DNA from: Gemmataceae bacterium
GTDB lineage: Bacteria > Planctomycetota > Planctomycetia > Gemmatales > Gemmataceae
NCBI GenBank assembly: GCA_017853285.1
Contig: JAFMJU010000031.1
Location: 1 to 14,479, forward strand
Direction: 5' to 3'
Length of the DNA: 14,479 bases
Position 1 is the stretch's first letter. Each line of letters starts with the position of its first letter. The position numbers and the translations under genes are program-made. The notes under the pieces were generated by a model. That model was not told where the DNA came from and made no database searches. It worked only from the letters and a program-made list of their open reading frames with translations. Positions 1 to 6,222 of the stretch are shown here, piece by piece.

Positions 1-56
1 CTCCCGAGGAATGGCTACCGGATACCCGTCCGGATGTATGGGCCATGGTATCAGGA

Positions 57-82
57 AAAAGACCGGGAATGACCGGTTTTTT
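57..82 (+). terminator. Probable intrinsic terminator near the left edge
   Basis: ACCGG at 62-66 pairs with CCGGT at 73-77 around a six-base GAATGA loop. The flanking A run and T run extend the stem by about five further A-T or G-T pairs, and six T residues follow the GC core. This fits a rho-independent terminator for a gene entering from the left. One frame is open from base 1 to a TGA at 70-72, but too little is present to name a gene. Confidence 0.5.
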
Positions 83-343
83 CTCAAGAATTAAAGGCTG
101 GCGGTCCGAATGCGGGGGGATTTGGGGCCTGTGCAATATTCCGGCTGGGGTGTTGGCGTAAAATAATTGGGATCGCAAGGCGGGGCAAACGGGCCCGCCT
201 ATGCGATTGTCGTGCCTTTGTGGGCATCGTGAAGCAGAATCCATTCTGGATGACCGTGCCCGCCCCGGACGAAGAACGATGGGTGGGAATGCGATCTGGC
301 GGGCTGCGGAACGGTTCAACGGAAGCGGGGTTGGAGAGGCACT
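83..343. other. Leader region before the coiled-coil gene set
   Basis: No convincing gene is visible here. TAAAAT at 159-164 could serve as a -10 element for the gene starting at 344, but no good -35 hexamer lies 16-18 bases upstream. A purine-rich GGAGAGG at 333-339 is the ribosome binding site of the first gene. Confidence 0.3.
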
Positions 344-1642
344 ATGAGTCTTTACGGCAAGATTCTGGCCATCTTGAACCTGCTGATGCTGGTGGCGCTG
401 GTCGCGCTTGGCGTCATGGATTATGGCAAGCGGCTGGAGCTGTCCAGCGGGCTGTTCACCGGCGACCTGTTGTTGAAGGGCCTGCCGGTGGATGCCAATG
501 AGATCGACGGGACCGGTTTGCCGATCGCGCCGCGTATCACGCCGAAAATCCTGCAAAATGTCGTCGGTGGCGGGAACGCCAAGACCCAGCAGGCCGAGGC
601 TCTGGATGTGGCCCGGAAATTCCGGGAAGCCGTGGCCGCCCTGCCGGACGCCAACGCCAAGCGGGAAATGCTGACCGGATATGCCCGCCAGGTGATTGAC
701 CAACCCAACGAGGGGGTGGACTTCGCGCGGCTGGTGAGGTCGCAGACTCCCCAGGAGGCGGCCTATTTCGCGCTGGGATTCATCGGACGCCCGGTTTTTG
801 GTTACCACCGTCTGCCCACAGGCTATATCCGCCGCGACCGGCTCCAGGGGATTTTGGGCGAGGGCGTGACCACCGGAGCGCTGGCCGGTTCGAACACCTA
901 CATCCCCTCGGCCCAATTTTTGGCCGACGAGAAACTGCTGGAGGCCCTGAAGCAGCGGCAGACCGCGGCTGAAGTGGCCAACTGGGCCATGCTGGCCCGC
1001 CTGGATCTCCTGTTTGATTCAGCCGGGCTAGTGCTTGGCGACCCGCTGAGCGCCAGCCAAGGCGGTGAGCGAAAGGCCGTTGAACCGGCCGAGGATGGCT
1101 CCGAACTGGCGCTGGACCTTCCGCAGCGGAAGGATGCCATCGCGCGCTTCCTGTGGGTGATGCGGCCGCAGGGTCAGGGTGCCGACGAGGCCAAGGCGAC
1201 CCTGGAGCGGATCGGTGCGGTGATGGGCCCGACACAACTGCACGAGACGCTTGAGGAGGAGGCCCGAATTGACCGGGTGTTCCAGCAGGAGGTCGAATTG
1301 CGCCTGCTGAAAGCATCGGAGCGTTTTGCCGCGAAGTACCAGGAGCGGCTTGACGAGCTGGGCCAGTTCGCTGCCGAGCTGGCGCGGCTGAAGAACGAGG
1401 TGCGGATGGTGAAGGAGCTGATTGAGAAGCAGCCCACGCTGATCGAGGAGCGGAAGCAGAACCTGGCGCAGTTGAAGCAGCGTCTGGAGTTCACGCGCGG
1501 GGAATCGAGGGCCCGGTTCCAGGACATGCAGCAGAACGCGCTGAACCTGTACGACCAGCGCCGGGCGCTGATGGGCCTGATGGAGCAGGTGGGCCAGGTG
1601 GAGAAGGACTTGCGGACGCTGGAGTCGAAGGCCGGCAACTGA
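344..1642 (+). CDS. Membrane-anchored coiled-coil protein, unknown function (432 aa)
   Basis: I do not recognise a named family. Residues about 6-24 form one hydrophobic segment directly after MSLYGKIL, so the protein is probably anchored in the membrane with its bulk on one side. Residues about 30-310 are a mixed, probably globular region. Residues about 325-428 are rich in Glu, Lys, Gln, Arg and Leu with heptad-like spacing, consistent with a long coiled coil. The ATG is preceded by GGAGAGG with 5-7 bases spacing. The next gene follows after 58 bases on the same strand and has the same layout (anchor, then a C-terminal coil), suggesting a shared structure or complex. A role in the cell envelope is inference from topology only. 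Confidence 0.85.
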   Translation: MSLYGKILAILNLLMLVALVALGVMDYGKRLELSSGLFTGDLLLKGLPVDANEIDGTGLPIAPRITPKILQNVVGGGNAKTQQAEALDVARKFREAVAALPDANAKREMLTGYARQVIDQPNEGVDFARLVRSQTPQEAAYFALGFIGRPVFGYHRLPTGYIRRDRLQGILGEGVTTGALAGSNTYIPSAQFLADEKLLEALKQRQTAAEVANWAMLARLDLLFDSAGLVLGDPLSASQGGERKAVEPAEDGSELALDLPQRKDAIARFLWVMRPQGQGADEAKATLERIGAVMGPTQLHETLEEEARIDRVFQQEVELRLLKASERFAAKYQERLDELGQFAAELARLKNEVRMVKELIEKQPTLIEERKQNLAQLKQRLEFTRGESRARFQDMQQNALNLYDQRRALMGLMEQVGQVEKDLRTLESKAGN

Positions 1643-1700
1643 CCGGCGGGGTGGTTTCGACACGCGGTAAACAGGCAAGAGGTTGGGGGGGACGAGGCGC

Positions 1701-2405
1701 ATGACCGGGCTTGGCAAATGGCTGGTGGTGCTGCACTGCGGAATGAGCCTGATGGCCGCGACCATGGGTATCGTGCTGTTCGCCACGGAACCGGATTACG
1801 CCGGCCGCCTGAAAGACAAGGCGGACCAGGTGGCCACGCAACGCAAGAGCCTGGACCTGAACGGGGCGGCCAAGCGGGAGTTCGACGGGCGCACGCGGAT
1901 CGCGCAACTGGAGAATTACTGGTTCACAACCGAGCCCTATTTTGAGCAGTTACTGAAACACACGGTGGACGCGCCACAGGCCAACACCATCCAGGGCATC
2001 GTGCGGAACCCGATGACGGGCTTGCCGGTGCCTGACCAGCGGGCCGGTGGTTTCGCCCCCTTGGTGCAGGTGTTGCCGGAGACGGCGCAACTGGTTGGGG
2101 AGAAGGCGTTCACCCAGTTGCTGGCCGAGGAGCGCAAGGGGCTTGCCGAGGCGCAGGTGCAGTACAAGGGGCTGAAAGAGCAGGCCCTGGCATTGACGCT
2201 GGAAGCGGCGGGCGAGGACGGGCGCGGTGGTGTGACCCGCGAGTTGAACTACGAGCGCGACCAGTTGGAGAAGCTGAAGCTGGAGCAGCGCACCTACGAG
2301 GTGGAGACGGCGGTGGTGCAGCAGGACAAAGCCCGGGTGGAGCAACTGCTGGGCAGGCTGCGCCAACGGGGCGAGGATCTGAAGAAATACCCCGCCAGCA
2401 AGTGA
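1701..2405 (+). CDS. Membrane-anchored coiled-coil protein, unknown function (234 aa)
   Basis: I cannot name a family. The N-terminus MTGLGKWLVVLHCGMSLM leads into a single hydrophobic segment at about residues 5-27, the same GK-(I/W)-L pattern as in the genes on either side. A middle region of about 100 residues includes an aromatic stretch (NYWFTTEPYF). Residues about 127-230 are charged and Gln/Leu-rich, typical of coiled coil. An in-frame TTG at 1683 could add six residues, but the ATG at 1701 puts the hydrophobic segment in the usual place and has a G-rich purine tract 8-15 bases upstream. It probably acts with its neighbours. No enzymatic motif is visible. Confidence 0.8.
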   Translation: MTGLGKWLVVLHCGMSLMAATMGIVLFATEPDYAGRLKDKADQVATQRKSLDLNGAAKREFDGRTRIAQLENYWFTTEPYFEQLLKHTVDAPQANTIQGIVRNPMTGLPVPDQRAGGFAPLVQVLPETAQLVGEKAFTQLLAEERKGLAEAQVQYKGLKEQALALTLEAAGEDGRGGVTRELNYERDQLEKLKLEQRTYEVETAVVQQDKARVEQLLGRLRQRGEDLKKYPASK

Positions 2406-2644
2406 TCTTTGCATAGCATTTGATTTCAAAAAGGTGGTTATTTTGCCTAAACTGCCGGAAGGCAGGCATCCATCCAAGGTTCCCCTTGACTCTTGACGGC
2501 AGGCAGACCATAGGCTGTCGATGAGTGGACAAACCGGGTCAGGCGTAAGGCGCCGTTTCCCCATGGGGAGAACGGGTTTCCGTCGGGCCGGGAGTGAATC
2601 GGGAAAGGGCGCAGCGGGCTGCCCGCTTGGATGAGGGATTTCCC
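2406..2644. other. Intergenic region within the coiled-coil gene set
   Basis: This 239-base gap separates the second and third genes. It contains a short hairpin, CTGCC-GGAA-GGCAG (2452-2465), without a T run, and TTGACT at 2486-2491 followed 19 bases later by TAGGCT at 2511-2516, a weak promoter-like pair with overlong spacing. The third gene may therefore have its own promoter, but the evidence is thin. GAGGGA at 2633-2638 is the ribosome binding site for the next gene. Confidence 0.3.
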
Positions 2645-3598
2645 ATGACCGCAGTCGGCAAGATTCTGGTCTTCTTGACCATGGCCATGAGTCTGGCCCT
2701 TGGCACCATCTCGCTGTTTGTCCACTCGCTGGTGGTGAAAAAGAACGCCGAGCTGGCCGAGGCGACGAAAACCCTCTCGGTGAATCGCAGCAACATAGAC
2801 CTGTACAACAAGGACAAGGTCACCTGGGGCGAGGAGCGCAGCAAGCTGGAGCGCTCCCGCAGCGACCTGGAGAGCCGCCTGCGTGATTTCGACACGCTGT
2901 TCAAGCAGGCCGCGCTGGAAGGGTCTGACCCGGCCAAGCTGAACGAGTACCTTTCGCTGCAGAAGAAGACCAACCAGGAATTGCAGACGAAGCTGAAATC
3001 AGCGGAGCAGCAGATCGCGCTGCTGTCGAACGACAGCAAGGCGAAGGTGGACGAGACGAACAGCGCCAACGCCGGCAAGGATGTGGCGGAAAAGGATTCA
3101 TCCACCCGCGCCAGCCAGATGGCCCGGGTGCAGGAGGAGCTCCAGGCGGCGGTGAAGGCCCGCCAGGAGATGTTCATGGAAAAGAACCGCATGTTCGAGG
3201 AGAAGACGCAGGCGGAGATCGTGTCGACGGCCCTGCGAACCCGAAACAGCGAGATGGAGAAGGAACTGAAGCGGATGAGCGCGGAGAACAAGCGCCTGCG
3301 CGAGTCGGGTGGCAGCACCGCCGCCAAGCCGGGACAGGCGCGGGACAACTTCCCAAGCGTGCCGCTGGAAGGCTCGGTGATGAAGTCGGACGAGACCGGA
3401 TTGATGCAGATCAGCCTGGGCAGCGACGAGGGCCTGCAGCGCGGGCACACGCTGGAACTGTTCCGCCTGAGCCCGCCGGCCTATCTGGGCCGGGTGAAGG
3501 TGATCGAGGTGAACCCCAAGGACGCAGTGGCGCAGCCGGTGGGCCAACTGAACGGCAAGCCAAGCAAGGGTGACAAGGTGGCCAGCCAGATCCGCTGA
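2645..3598 (+). CDS. Membrane-anchored long coiled-coil protein with small C-terminal beta domain (317 aa)
   Basis: Residues about 5-31 (from GKILVFLTMAMSLALG onward) are a membrane anchor. Residues about 35-235 are a long, highly charged coiled coil without prolines over most of its length. The last ~82 residues (from FPSVPLEGSV) change character: alternating hydrophobic strands with MQISLGSDEGLQRGHTLELF and YLGRVKVIEV suggest a compact beta-barrel-like domain, which I recall seeing on planctomycete coiled-coil proteins but cannot name. The ATG at 2645 is chosen over an in-frame GTG at 2594 because GAGGGA lies six bases upstream and the anchor then begins at residue 5. The next gene follows after 39 bases. 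Function unknown; an envelope-spanning or scaffold role is inference. Confidence 0.85.
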   Translation: MTAVGKILVFLTMAMSLALGTISLFVHSLVVKKNAELAEATKTLSVNRSNIDLYNKDKVTWGEERSKLERSRSDLESRLRDFDTLFKQAALEGSDPAKLNEYLSLQKKTNQELQTKLKSAEQQIALLSNDSKAKVDETNSANAGKDVAEKDSSTRASQMARVQEELQAAVKARQEMFMEKNRMFEEKTQAEIVSTALRTRNSEMEKELKRMSAENKRLRESGGSTAAKPGQARDNFPSVPLEGSVMKSDETGLMQISLGSDEGLQRGHTLELFRLSPPAYLGRVKVIEVNPKDAVAQPVGQLNGKPSKGDKVASQIR

Positions 3599-3637
3599 CG
3601 CGGCGGGGCCGACCGAGAAATGCAGGGGGATTGGACC

Positions 3638-3904
3638 ATGGCCAAGCGCAAAAGAGACGGGGACGCCCCGAAAAGCGATGTGTACGTCGGCCTGCTGGCG
3701 CTGGCCTTGCTGGCCCAGATCGTGGCGGCAGTGTTCCTGTTTTTGGACTACAACAATCTGGGCAATGTGAAGCTGCCCTCGATGCCGAAATTCACCTGGT
3801 CGGGCGAGGTTCCAGCAGCCGCATCTGCGCCGGCCGCGGCACCCGCCGCTGGCGGCGCTCCAGCCGGGGCACCCGCTGGCGGGGCGGCTCCCGCGGGCAA
3901 CTGA
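3638..3904 (+). CDS. Small single-pass membrane protein with Ala/Pro/Gly tail (88 aa)
   Basis: A basic, polar start (MAKRKRDGDAPKSD) precedes one hydrophobic segment at about residues 15-36. The tail, from about residue 55, is almost entirely Ala, Pro and Gly with repeated PAA/PAG/GGA units. The basic N-terminus suggests it stays in the cytoplasm with the tail outside, by the positive-inside rule. AGGGGGA at 3624-3630 stands seven bases before the ATG at 3638; an in-frame ATG at 3620 lacks this. It lies 39 bases after the third coiled-coil gene and just before a strong terminator, so it is the last gene of the set. No family recognised. Confidence 0.8.
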   Translation: MAKRKRDGDAPKSDVYVGLLALALLAQIVAAVFLFLDYNNLGNVKLPSMPKFTWSGEVPAAASAPAAAPAAGGAPAGAPAGGAAPAGN

Positions 3905-3920
3905 GCCAAACCAGACAGAT

Positions 3921-3966
3921 AAAAAGCGAACCGGGCGACCCATCAGGGTCGCCCGGTTCGCTTTTT
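3921..3966. terminator. Perfect 21-bp bidirectional terminator
   Basis: Bases 3921-3941 and 3946-3966 are perfect inverted complements around an ATCA loop. The GC-rich core (GCGAACCGGGCGACCC) is flanked by five A on the left and five T on the right, so it can end transcription in both directions. It lies between two convergent gene sets, 16 bases after the small membrane protein and 16 bases before the peroxiredoxin stop codon. Confidence 0.92.
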
Positions 3967-3982
3967 CAGGGAGTGCCTAGGG

Positions 3983-4525
3983 TTACTTCAGTTCCTTGGC
4001 GATGAAATCGGCCACTTCCTGGGCGTGGTCAGCGGGCTTCACCGAGGTGTAGACCTTGCGGATGACACCCTTCTTGTCGATCACATAGGTGTAGCGACTG
4101 GTGTAGGCCTTGCCCTCGCCGACGGCACCGAGGGGCGCCGAGAGTTTCTTGTCGGGGTCTGCGATGAGGCTGAACTGCAGCTTGTCGCGGGCGATGAACT
4201 TGCCCTGAGTGGCCGCGTTGTCGAGGCTCACGCCGAAAACCACCGTGTCGAGTCCGTCGAATTTGTCAGCCAACTGGCTGAGCGCCTTGCATTCGACCGT
4301 TCAACCCGGGGTCATGGCCTTGGGGTAAAAGGCAAGCACCACATTTTTCTTGCCCTGGAAGCTGGACAGCTTCACCTTGCCCTCCTTGCCGTCGGGGCCC
4401 ACGGCCACCACTTCGGCATCGGGGGCGGGCTTGCCCAGCAGACTTGCGGCATCTTCCGCCATCACCAGACCTCCAAAAAGACAGGCCGTGAGCGCAAAAA
4501 CGCCCCGGCTCCAGAAATGCGACAT
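3983..4525 (-). CDS. Exported peroxiredoxin (AhpC/TSA, BCP-like), candidate selenoprotein, Sec at residue 75
   Basis: Peroxiredoxins reduce hydrogen peroxide and organic hydroperoxides through a catalytic Cys. Read through one in-frame TGA (4303-4301), the frame gives 180 residues. Residues 1-23 look like a signal peptide ending at VMA/ED, so the protein should act outside the cytoplasm. The family signature PxxxTxxC appears as P68-K-A-M-T72-P-G-U75, with TGA exactly at the catalytic position. Homology continues in the same frame: TVEC (Cys79, possible resolving partner), VVFGVSLD, and the SRYTYVIDKKG segment with Arg144, likely the active-site Arg. There is no other stop or frameshift. AAAGGA lies eight bases before the ATG. 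The gene is 123 bases downstream of the epimerase gene on the same strand. The alternatives are a point-nonsense pseudogene or a C-to-A base error. The hairpin after the TGA and the otherwise intact sequence favour selenocysteine. SelA/B/C/D are not in this window. Confidence 0.85.
4256..4297 (-). promoter_or_regulatory. Candidate bacterial SECIS hairpin
   Basis: Counting from the base after the UGA in the mRNA, GUCGAAU (4-10) pairs with AUUCGAC (39-45). Above a 9/3 internal loop, UCAGCC (20-25) pairs with GGCUGA (30-35), leaving the apical tetraloop AGUU (26-29) with G in its second position. As I recall, bacterial SECIS elements carry a G in the first two loop bases and place the loop roughly 16-37 bases after the UGA; both hold here. 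All 13 pairs are Watson-Crick. Not tested by folding software. Confidence 0.7.
4301..4303 (-). other. In-frame TGA, candidate selenocysteine codon
   Basis: On the minus strand the context is ACC CCG GGT TGA ACG GTC GAA TGC, i.e. T-P-G-stop-T-V-E-C. In Cys-containing relatives this slot is the peroxidatic Cys codon (TGC or TGT). The reading frame is the same on both sides, 74 codons before and 105 after. Confidence 0.8.
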
Positions 4526-4648
4526 GGGTAAATTCCTTTCATTAGTAGGTGACGCAGCAGCGCACGGGGCACCCTTCGGTTGCCCACCCGTTTGTCATGG
4601 CACCAGCCCCCATGGGGGCGGTTGATCAAGAAGGCAAACTCTTAGCTA
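4526..4648. other. Gap between epimerase and peroxiredoxin genes
   Basis: It holds the 14-bp palindrome GCCCCCATGGGGGC (4606-4619), without a T run on either strand, and a GGGCA/TGCCC pair around a TTCG-containing loop (about 4567-4584). These could be weak hairpins in the message of the minus-strand pair. No gene is visible. Whether the two genes share one transcript cannot be decided. Confidence 0.3.
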
Positions 4649-5320
4649 TCACACCAGCCAGGCTTTGTCACGCAAACGGGGTAGCCCCAGGCCCACGACG
4701 CTCACCTCCCCGGCGTGCTCGCGGCCCCGCGGTGTGAGCAGGCCGGGCTTCAGGCAGGCCATGGTGCCGGTGACGCGGGCGCGGATGGTGTCGCCCATCG
4801 GCTCGCCTGTGTCGGCGTTCAGTCCGCTAGGCAGATCCACGGAGAAGATGTCGGCTCCCGAGGCATTGATCGCTCGCACGGCGGCATCGAGCGGGGACTT
4901 CAGCGGGCCGGTCAGGCCAGTGCCCACCAAAGCATCCACCACCCAATCGGCCCCGGCGAGGAATTTCGGCAGGGATGCGCCCGAAGGATCCACCTGCGCG
5001 GGGATTTGGGAGCGCCAAACGATGTTCCAGTTGGCCGCGCAATCGGGGCTGAGTTTTGCGGGCTCGGCCAACAGGAGCACCCGAACCGGGATACCGGCAC
5101 CATCGAGGTGGCGGGCAATCACCAAACCGTCGCCGCCGTTGTTACCCCGGCCGGCCACCACGGCCACCGAATCAGGTTTTTGGGCCAGAAGGAGTTCCGT
5201 CAAACCCCTGCCGGCGTTTTCCATCAGCACAAGGCCGGGAATGCCTAGTCCGTTCAGGGCATAAGCATCCAAGGACCGGGATTGGTTGGCTGTGAGCAGG
5301 TTTGGCCAATCGAGTGCCAT
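4649..5320 (-). CDS. nnrE: NAD(P)H-hydrate epimerase (YjeF N-terminal domain)
   Basis: This enzyme epimerises R- and S-NAD(P)HX, the damaged hydrated cofactors, so that a dehydratase can restore NAD(P)H; it acts in the cytoplasm. The 223 residues match a stand-alone YjeF_N domain: IPGLVLMENAGRG (27-39), the loop GRGNNGGDGLVIARHL (57-72), VVDALVGTGLTGPL (127-140) with the conserved Asp129, and VDLPSGLNADTGEP (161-174). The ADP/ATP-dependent dehydratase half often fused to it (NnrD) is absent and must be encoded elsewhere. The ATG has GGAGG six bases upstream. The peroxiredoxin gene lies downstream on the same strand; a shared damage-repair theme is possible but only inferred. Confidence 0.93.
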   Translation of the reverse strand: MALDWPNLLTANQSRSLDAYALNGLGIPGLVLMENAGRGLTELLLAQKPDSVAVVAGRGNNGGDGLVIARHLDGAGIPVRVLLLAEPAKLSPDCAANWNIVWRSQIPAQVDPSGASLPKFLAGADWVVDALVGTGLTGPLKSPLDAAVRAINASGADIFSVDLPSGLNADTGEPMGDTIRARVTGTMACLKPGLLTPRGREHAGEVSVVGLGLPRLRDKAWLV

Positions 5321-5533
5321 GGGAAACCTCCATTTTCCTTGCAGGATAACGATGGAACAGGCAAGAGCCCAAGTTGGCTCAATAATTAGGACGCTACTGC
5401 CCGATTTTTAGGCGTTTTAATCATTAACCCAGTTTCATCAGAGAGGCTGATCTGGTTTTTTGTGGATGCAAGTCGTTTTGGCTGACTGGCTAAGGGGTTG
5501 GTGCTGAAAAAATAAACGCATTTTGCCCGAGAA

Positions 5534-5548
5534 TGGCACGACGCTTGT
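5534..5548 (+). promoter_or_regulatory. Possible sigma-54 (-24/-12) promoter
   Basis: TGGCAC-GACGC-TTGT matches the sigma-54 consensus TGGCAC-N5-TTGC at all but the last core base (C to T). Initiation would fall near 5559 and give a leader of about 115 bases before the gene at 5675. The mismatch is in the important -12 GC, so this is tentative. Confidence 0.25.
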
Positions 5549-5592
5549 CTGAAGGGAGGTGCAGGGGAAGATGCCTGACTTGCCCGGGGCCC

Positions 5593-5637
5593 GGTGGGAT
5601 GTCCCACCTTGGTCCCAGCCGTACCCGGCGGTGGGAC
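5593..5637 (+). promoter_or_regulatory. Tandem, mutually exclusive inverted repeats in a leader
   Basis: GGTGGGA-TG-TCCCACC (5593-5608) is a perfect palindrome. Next, GTCCCAGCCG (5612-5621) pairs with CGGC (5626-5629) and TGGGAC (5632-5637) around TACC with a two-base bulge. In addition TGTCCCACC (5600-5608) can pair with GGTGGGACA (5630-5638), which would exclude the two local hairpins. The element could be an operator with repeated half-sites or an RNA switch; there is no T run to make it a terminator. Confidence 0.4.
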
Positions 5638-5674
5638 AGGTCGGGAATGAAATACCGGGTCAGGAACGACCGTG

Positions 5675-6142
5675 ATGAAACGGAAGGTGCTTGCCGGGGC
5701 AATGGGTGTGACTTTGTTGGGGATGGCCACGGTGGTCTGGAGTTTCAGTGATGCGAAAGCGACCACCCGTTCCGCCACCGTGGGCTGGGAGGTGCCGGAC
5801 CTGAAAACCTTGAGCTTCCAGAGGCAGGCTCTTGAAGAACAACACATGCGGGTCAAGAACCGGGCGGAGGCGAAGCGTAGGTTGGTTCTCTCTTTTCTTG
5901 CCGGGCAATTGGAGACGGAGGTGATGCTGTGCGACCTGGAGGAATGGAACCGGAGTTCGAGGGGTGCCTTGGCCATGTTGGCGGAGCACTTTCCCACCGC
6001 CACCGAGCGGGATATTGCCGTGTGGCACGCGGTGGGGCTGGTTGAGGGAGAGATGGAAGCGGCCCGGGCGGACCTGGACACCCGCCTGCAGGCGGAAGCT
6101 TGGCTGATGGAGCATGGGTTGGTGCCCTGCCTGGCATGGTGA
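5675..6142 (+). CDS. Small exported protein of unknown function (155 aa)
   Basis: I do not recognise a family. The N-terminus (MKRKVLAGAMGVTLLGMATV) is a signal peptide or membrane anchor. The remainder is mostly predicted helix: a charged segment (QRQALEEQHMRVKNRAEAKR) followed by leucine- and alanine-rich helices and a short LVPCLAW end. Two Cys, one mid-protein (MLCDLEEW) and one four residues from the end, could form a disulfide if exported. The ATG at 5675 is chosen with AGGAAC at 5662-5667 upstream; a GTG at 5672 is also possible and adds one residue. The leader carries strong inverted repeats. An aldolase gene follows after 80 bases, but no functional link is apparent. Confidence 0.75.
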   Translation: MKRKVLAGAMGVTLLGMATVVWSFSDAKATTRSATVGWEVPDLKTLSFQRQALEEQHMRVKNRAEAKRRLVLSFLAGQLETEVMLCDLEEWNRSSRGALAMLAEHFPTATERDIAVWHAVGLVEGEMEAARADLDTRLQAEAWLMEHGLVPCLAW

Positions 6143-6222
6143 ATTTCCTCAAGGCAAATCCCCGGCGGGTTGTGTAGGCTGGAAGCCTGAGAAATCACAT
6201 AACCGGCTGGGGATTTGGGGCC

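Larger units (their letters stand above)
5321..5674. other. Divergent intergenic region (regulatory)
   Basis: About 350 bases lie between the minus-strand epimerase and the plus-strand 155-residue gene. The left part is A/T-richer than its surroundings. The right part holds a sigma-54-like site and tandem inverted repeats, listed separately. I see no tRNA or further gene. Confidence 0.5.

Noticed and set aside
1..161. C-terminal piece of a gene entering from the left
   Set aside because: More than one plus-strand frame is open from the left edge (to stops at 70-72 and 159-161), neither long enough to match a family. The hairpin at 57-82 fits a terminator better than coding sequence.
220..501. 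93-codon open frame overlapping the first coiled-coil gene
   Set aside because: It is mostly out of frame with the well-supported gene at 344, lacks a ribosome binding site, and its composition changes with the other gene's codons.
3983..4525. Two separate small genes, or a pseudogene, instead of one peroxiredoxin
   Set aside because: Both halves are in one frame, each matches its part of a single peroxiredoxin, the downstream piece would start at a TTG without ribosome binding site, and the only interruption is at the catalytic residue with a SECIS-like hairpin after it.
4606..4619. GCCCCCATGGGGGC palindrome as a terminator or operator
   Set aside because: No T run follows on either strand and no promoter is evident beside it; too short and simple in a GC-rich context to assign.
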